Of a DNA stretch of 45,568 nucleotides, positions 40,996 through 45,568 are shown piece by piece. How positions within the stretch are numbered: position 1 is the first letter of the stretch; every line of letters begins with the position of its first letter. The notes under the pieces are model-generated. The model was not told the DNA's origin. It saw only the letters and a list, made by a program, of their open reading frames with translations, and did no database searches. This stretch comes from Mesorhizobium tianshanense (GTDB taxonomy: Bacteria; Pseudomonadota; Alphaproteobacteria; Rhizobiales; Rhizobiaceae), in contig NZ_VLKT01000054.1 of the NCBI RefSeq assembly GCF_007830515.1, positions 1-45,568 on the forward strand. Reading direction: 5' to 3'. The position numbers and the translations under genes are program-made.

Positions 40996-41923
40996 TCCGC
41001 ACTAGCCGTTCGGCATTCTCCTCATCCGTGTCCGAAACCCGGTTCGGCCCCATGACCAGATGGTGGAGCAGGCCGACGCCGGCCGCGACGCCAAGCACGG
41101 TCAGGCCGGCATATTTGGTGATGCCCTTCCACGCTTCCACGAGAGGACTGATCCTCGGCTCCTTCGGCAGGCCGGAATAGAGCTCGGGCTGATCGGCGTG
41201 ATGCAGCACGTACATCACGTGCGTTCCACCGACGCCTGGCGGATCGTAGAGGCCGGCATTGGCATAGCCGCGCGCCTTCAGGTCGGTGATGCGGCCCTCG
41301 GTATGCTGCTTCATCTCTTCCTTGGTCCCGAAGACGATCGCCTGGGTCGGACAGGCCTTGGCGCAGGCTGGGCCCTGGCCGACGGCGACGCGGTCCGAGC
41401 AGAGCGTGCATTTGTAAGCCGTATGGTCGACGCGGGAAATGCGCGGGATGTCGAAGGGGCACCCCTTGATACAGTAGCCGCAGCCGATGCAGTTCTCATG
41501 GACGAAATCGACGATGCCGTTGGAATATTGAACGATAGCGCCGGGTGCCGGACAGGCCTTGAGGCAGCCCGGATCTTCGCAGTGCATGCAGCCATCCTTG
41601 CGGATCAGCCACTCGAGGTTGTTCGTCTCCGGGTTGTCCCACTCGCTGAAGCGCATAAGCGTGAACATGTCCGGCGTCAGGTCGGGGGGATTCTCGTAGA
41701 CGCCGGCGTTGACGCCGACCGCCGGATGGGTGTCGTTCCACTCGATGCAGGCTGTCTGGCAGGCCTTGCAGCCGATGCATTTCGAGACGTCTATGAGCTT
41801 GGCGACCTCCGTCAGGCGCTCGGCCGGCGCGGGCACCGTCGAGGCGGAACGGCGGACGAGGTCCTTCTCCGAGAAGCGGGGCGTCACGTCCGTTACCGAA
41901 GGATTGGCAATTGGAGGAAACAT
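40973..41923 (-). CDS. fdoH: Formate dehydrogenase iron-sulfur subunit (beta)
   Basis: A 316-residue electron-transfer subunit carrying four [4Fe-4S] clusters. The Cys groups are CIGCKACQTAC, CMHCEDPGCLKAC, CIGCGYCIKGC and CTLCSDRVAVGQGPACAKAC. A single C-terminal helix (YAGLTVLGVAAGVGLLHHLV) anchors it in the membrane, as in E. coli FdnH/FdoH. It begins 11 bp after the alpha-subunit stop and overlaps the gamma subunit. Export occurs together with the Tat-carrying alpha subunit. Confidence 0.95.
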   Translation of the reverse strand: MFPPIANPSVTDVTPRFSEKDLVRRSASTVPAPAERLTEVAKLIDVSKCIGCKACQTACIEWNDTHPAVGVNAGVYENPPDLTPDMFTLMRFSEWDNPETNNLEWLIRKDGCMHCEDPGCLKACPAPGAIVQYSNGIVDFVHENCIGCGYCIKGCPFDIPRISRVDHTAYKCTLCSDRVAVGQGPACAKACPTQAIVFGTKEEMKQHTEGRITDLKARGYANAGLYDPPGVGGTHVMYVLHHADQPELYSGLPKEPRISPLVEAWKGITKYAGLTVLGVAAGVGLLHHLVMGPNRVSDTDEENAERLVRNDGHDSA

Positions 41924-41934
41924 CTGCCGCCTCC

Positions 41935-44900
41935 CTATGCCACCGGCCCGGAAACGGGCTCGATATTGACCAGAAACGCCTTGTATTCGGGCGTCTCGAT
42001 GTTGGCGTCGCCGACATAGGGCGTCAGCATGTTCGGGCCGAAGCCCTTCTTTGCCGCTCCGGTGAAGCCCCAGTGCAGCGGAATGCCGACGATGTGGACG
42101 GTCTTGCCGTCACAGGTCAGCGGCTTGATCCGCTTGGTTACCACCGCCTTCGCCGTGACCGAGCCGCGCTTGGACCAAACGCGCACCCAACCGCCCTTGG
42201 CGATACCCTTTTCGGCCGCGAGCTGTTCCGATATCTCCACGAAGAACTCCGGCTGCATCACGGCGTTGACGACGACGTGCTTGGTCCAGAAGTGGAAATG
42301 CTCGGTCAGGCGGTAGGAGGTCGCCGCATAGGGGAACTCCGCCGAGGCCGGCTCGGCGAACTGCCTGAAATCTCCTTCGAATACCCGCGCTGCCGGGTTG
42401 CCCCGAACGTTGGGCGCGACCGGATTGACGATGGGCGATTCGAACGGCTCGTAATGCGCCGGGAACGGTCCGTCCCGCATCATGCCCCGGGTGAAGAGGC
42501 GCGACACGCCTTCCGGATTCATGATGAAGGGGCCGACTTCGCCGGGCTTCGCTGTCGGCGCGATGTCCGGGACGTCATAACCCGACCATTTCGCACCGTC
42601 CCATTCGATCAGCTTGCGGTCGGGATCCCAGGCTTTTCCGTTCAGGTCGGCCGAAGCCCTATTGTAGAGGATGCGGCGATTGGCAGGCCATGAGAAAGCC
42701 CATTTCAGGTAGGCGCCCGTCTCGTCGGGATCGTCAGTGTCCCGGCGGGCCATGTTGTTGCCCTTCTCGTTGAAGCAGCCGGAATAGATCCAGCAGCCGC
42801 AGGATGTGGAGCCGTCGTCGCGCAGCGCGGCGAAGCCCGGCAAGAGTTTCCCGGCCTCGGCAAGCACCTTGGTCGGATCGGCCGTGTCCGTCACCGTCGC
42901 GAGCGCCCGGCCGTTGATCTCCTGGGCAATCTCCTCGGCCTTCGGATCGCCCGGATCGGCATAAGGCCAATGGAGATTGACGATCGGATCGGGGAAGGCG
43001 CCGCCTTCCTTGCGATAGAGTTCCTTCAGGCGAAGATGTATCTGCGCCATGATCCAGGTGTCGCGCTTGGCCTCGCCCGGCGGTGTGCCGCCGGCCCAGT
43101 GCCACTGCAGCCAGCGCCCCGAATTGGTGAGCGAGCCATCGTCTTCGGCAAAGCACGTCGACGGCAGTTCGATCACTTCGGTCTGAATCGTCGACGGATC
43201 GACGTCATTGTGCGCGCCGTGGTTCTCCCAGAATCGCGCCGTCTCGGTAGCCAATGGATCCATGACGACCAGGAGCTTGAGCTTGGAGAGCGCGGCCGTG
43301 ATCTTCTGTTTGTTGGGGAACGACTGCAACGGGTTGAAGCCTTGGCAGAGATACAGGTTCATCTTGCCCTGGTGCATCATCTCGAAGGCGCGCAGCACGT
43401 CGTAACCCGGCACGTCGAGCTTCGGCAGGTAGTCGTAGGCGAAGTCGTTTTCCGCCGTTGCCGCCGAGCCGTACATGGCCTTCTGGAAACTGACGAAGAA
43501 CTTCCTGTAGTTCTGCCAGTAGCTCATCTGGTTCGGCCTGAGCGGCTTGAAGCCGCGCGTCGACATATAGGCGGTGAGGTCCGGTTCCTTCTCGTTGGGC
43601 AGCGTCAGATAGCCCGGGATCAGGTTCGACATCAGCCCGATATCGGTCAGCCCCTGGATGTTGGAATGGCCGCGCAGCGCGTTCATGCCGCCGCCGCGAA
43701 TGCCGATATTGCCGAGAATGAGCTGCAGCATCGCCATGGCGCGGATGTTTTGCGAGCCCTTGGAGTGCTGCGTCCAGCCGAGCGCGTACATCGAGGTCAT
43801 CGCCTTGGTCGGCGACGAGCACTCCGCCACCATCTCGGCCACCTTCAGGAACTTGTCCTTCGGCGTGCCGCAGATGCGCTCGACCATTTCCGGCGTGTAG
43901 ACCGCGACATGGTTCTTCAGCAGGTTCCAGACGCAGCGAGGATTTGCCAGCGTATCGTCGACGACGGCGAAACCGTCCTCGCCGATCTCGTAGTCCCAGC
44001 TTGACTTTTCGTAGTCGCGCTTCGCCTCGTCGTAGCCGGAAAACAGGCCATCCTGGTAGGTGAAGCCCGCCTTGACGACATAGGCGGCGTTGGTGAACGC
44101 CTTCACATACTCCCGCTGCACGTTGTCGTTTTCGATGCAATAGTTGATCAGACCGAGCAGGAACGCGATGTCCGTGCCTTGACGGATCGGTGCATAGAGA
44201 TCCGACACCGAAGCCGAGCGCGTGTAGCGCGGGTCGACCACGATGAGCTTGGCGCCACGGTTGGCCTTCGCCTCGGTGACCCATTTGAAGCCGCAAGGGT
44301 GGGCTTCGGCGGCATTGCCGCCCATGATCACGACAAGATCGGTGTTCCTGATGTCGGTCCAGGAATTCGTCATTGCTCCGCGGCCGAATGTTGGGGCGAG
44401 ACTCGCCACCGTCGGGCCGTGTCAGACACGCGCCTGATTATCGAACACCAGCATGCCCGTGCTGCGGACCACCTTGTAGGTCTCGAACGCGGTTTCATTG
44501 GTCGTCGCCGAAGCGGCGAGGAAGCCGGTGGTTATCCATCGGTTGACCGTCACGCCGTCATTGTTCGTCGCGACGAAGTTCTGGTCGCGATCGTCCTTCA
44601 TCAGGCGGGCGATGCGGTCGAACGCGTCTTCCCACGTTGTCGGCTCGAACTTGTCCGCCCCGGGCTTGCGGATCATCGGCTGCTGCAAGCGGGTCGGGGC
44701 CTTGACGAAGCCGAGCAGGGCCGAGCCCTTGGGGCACAAGGTGCCGCGGTTGGTCGGATGGTCGGTATCGCCCTCGATATGAGTGATTTCGGCCTGTTCG
44801 CCCTTCCTGAGATCGCCCTTTGAATAGAGGATAACACCGCACGCCACCGAGCAATATGGGCAGGTGTTGCGTGTCTCGGTGGTGTTGGCGAGCTTGAAGG

Positions 44901-45021
44901 ATCGTATCGCCGCAGCATGTGCGGCTTCTATATCGCCGAAGCCGAGGGCTCCAAGCGTAGTACCGGCGAGACCCGCGCCTGCCGTCTGCAGGAACGCGCG
45001 CCGTGACAGTTCGATGTTCAT
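41935..45021 (-). CDS. fdoG: Selenocysteine-containing formate dehydrogenase alpha subunit
   Basis: A 1028-residue molybdopterin (or tungsten) enzyme of the FdnG/FdoG type that oxidises formate to CO2 in the periplasm. A Tat signal (SRRAFLQTAGAGLAG) opens it. The [4Fe-4S] motif CPYCSVACGV ... GTLCPKG follows. The UGA at 44424-44422 (codon 200) lies in DNQARV-U-HGPTVASLAP, the exact active-site context of selenocysteine in FdnG. The frame then runs on without other stops to 41935. Standard annotation would split it into two proteins (44422-45108 and 41935-44409). ATG 45021 has GGGAGGA upstream. All genes needed to decode UGA except selD lie downstream. Confidence 0.95.
44381..44424 (-). promoter_or_regulatory. 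Bacterial SECIS element with its UGA codon
   Basis: Directly after UGA (44424-44422) the mRNA can fold with base stem CGGCC (44419-44415) and GGCCG (44385-44381), and an apical stem GGCGA (44407-44403) with UCGCC (44399-44395) closing a GUC loop. The apical G-U in the loop is the feature bound by SelB, and the layout matches E. coli fdnG. Confidence 0.85.
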
Positions 45022-45080
45022 TTGAACGTCCTCCCGAAGCGGATGCTCCGAAGGGCATCCCGAACCAAGGGTACGAATGC

Positions 45081-45108
45081 ATTTTGATCCAAAACAGGAC
45101 AATGTCAA
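45081..45108 (-). promoter_or_regulatory. Possible promoter of the fdo/sel operon
   Basis: TTGACA (45108-45103) is followed after 16 bp by CAAAAT (45086-45081) on the minus strand, about 60 bp above the fdoG start. The -35 is perfect and the -10 is weak. No convincing FNR-type site is visible. The AT-rich piece 45109-45225 holds no gene. Confidence 0.4.
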
Positions 45109-45225
45109 ACAAAGTAAAGTGTGCGTTCCCCCGGGGTCGTCCGACTGCCCTGCATTTCATGCTGAATTATAGTTGATATATTTACTCATGTTTTAGGATG
45201 AGAGGGTGCGATTGACGCTTGCCTA

Positions 45226-45568
45226 GGTTGAGGACTCATTCAGATCCAGGCTGAAATGATTGCGGCGAGAGCGAGGGCTGAGAGGTAGTTCTGTGCATGG
45301 CGATCGTATCGTGTTGCGATGCGGCGCCAGTTCTTGAGCTTGCAGAACATGCGCTCGATGAGGTTTCGTCGGCGATATGCCTTGTGATCGAGCGGATAGG
45401 GCGTGCGCCGTGCGGCAGTTGATGGAATGACCGCCTTGATCTTGGCCCGCTTCAGCCAATTGCGCAGACTGTCGGCATCATAGGCTTTGTCGGCCAGTAG
45501 CCTTTTGGGCTTGGCCACCATGCCGATCAAGGGAATGGCCATGGTGATGTCGGCGATGTTGCCCGGCG
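45226..45568 (-). mobile_element. IS5-family (IS427-like) insertion sequence, partial
   Basis: The window ends inside an insertion sequence. Its outer tip is probably near 45226, where a CTAG-type sequence (a frequent IS427-group target) is followed by GTTGAGGACTCATTC, ending just before the transposase stop. The other end is outside the window, so the terminal repeat cannot be verified. Confidence 0.6.
45240..45568 (-). CDS. IS5-family transposase, C-terminal part (cut by window edge)
   Basis: The minus-strand frame is open from the window edge to TGA at 45240, giving about 108 residues. It reads PGNIADITMAIPLI, then LLADKAYDADSLRNWL with the second catalytic Asp, and YRRRNLIERMFCKLKNWRRI with the catalytic Glu of the DDE triad. 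It ends LALAAIISAWI. This is the C-terminal half of the IS427-type transposases widespread in Hyphomicrobiales, usually made by frameshift from two ORFs. An internal ATG at 45542 is not the true start. Confidence 0.88.
   Translation of the reverse strand, partial: PGNIADITMAIPLIGMVAKPKRLLADKAYDADSLRNWLKRAKIKAVIPSTAARRTPYPLDHKAYRRRNLIERMFCKLKNWRRIATRYDRHAQNYLSALALAAIISAWI

Noticed and set aside
44422..45108. Reading the 5' part of fdoG as a separate short gene or a nonsense mutation
   Set aside because: The UGA has the selenocysteine context, a SECIS hairpin follows, and selA, selB and selC lie downstream.
1..45568. CRISPR arrays, rRNA genes, prophage or toxin-antitoxin modules
   Set aside because: I looked for regularly spaced repeats, rRNA sequence, phage structural genes and small coupled gene pairs and saw none that hold up.

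Overview
The window looks like a chromosomal segment of an alphaproteobacterium of the Hyphomicrobiales, closest in style to Mesorhizobium and its relatives. The signs are high GC, long runs of genes that overlap by ATGA or GTGA, a CtrA box in front of a Flp pilin gene, rhizobial-type IS66 and IS5 elements at the two ends, and GC-rich palindromic intergenic repeats. This placement is inference from gene content; there is no rRNA or other phylogenetic marker here.

Left part (1-19 kb), accessory in character. After an IS66-type end comes a minus-strand operon: an alpha/beta hydrolase, a peptide-type binding protein, two permeases, a double ATPase and two polysaccharide-deacetylase (CE4/NodB) proteins. 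One of these two is frameshifted and the other has lost metal ligands. A GntR/FCD regulator is divergent to it. A second unit holds a paralogous binding protein and a C45-type (penicillin-acyltransferase-like) Ntn hydrolase. Its divergent GntR-type regulator has two winged-helix domains, and a 24-bp palindrome lies in the shared promoter. Together these read as two linked systems for importing and cutting an amide- or acyl-containing compound of unknown identity. Next come a large wHTH/NTPase/TPR regulator, an Ohr peroxidase, an exported epoxide-hydrolase-like enzyme and a broken cytochrome P460 gene.

Middle part (19-34.4 kb). This is a complete-looking tad/cpa locus for Flp (type IVb) pili. 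On the minus strand run pilin, cpaB, cpaC, a small lipoprotein, tadG, two TadE-like genes and cpaE, followed by a translationally coupled L,D-transpeptidase and a coiled-coil membrane protein. On the plus strand run cpaF, tadB, tadC, tadD and cpaA. No normal-length CpaD is seen. The pilin promoter carries a perfect TTAA-N7-TTAA CtrA box just upstream of a good -35/-10 pair. A histidine-rich membrane protein of unknown role follows cpaA.

Right part (34.4-45.2 kb). This is a selenocysteine island read leftward: fdoG, fdoH and fdoI (respiratory formate dehydrogenase; the alpha subunit has an in-frame UGA and a SECIS hairpin), fdhE, selA, a Sel1-repeat protein, selB, and selC. The tRNA-Sec gene lies in frame inside the 3' end of the selB reading frame. 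selD is not in the window. The window closes in an IS5-family transposase gene.

The least explained parts are the amide/peptide uptake cluster with its tandem-wHTH regulator and operator, the Sel1-repeat gene wedged between selA and selB, and the cell-wall enzyme fused into the tad operon.
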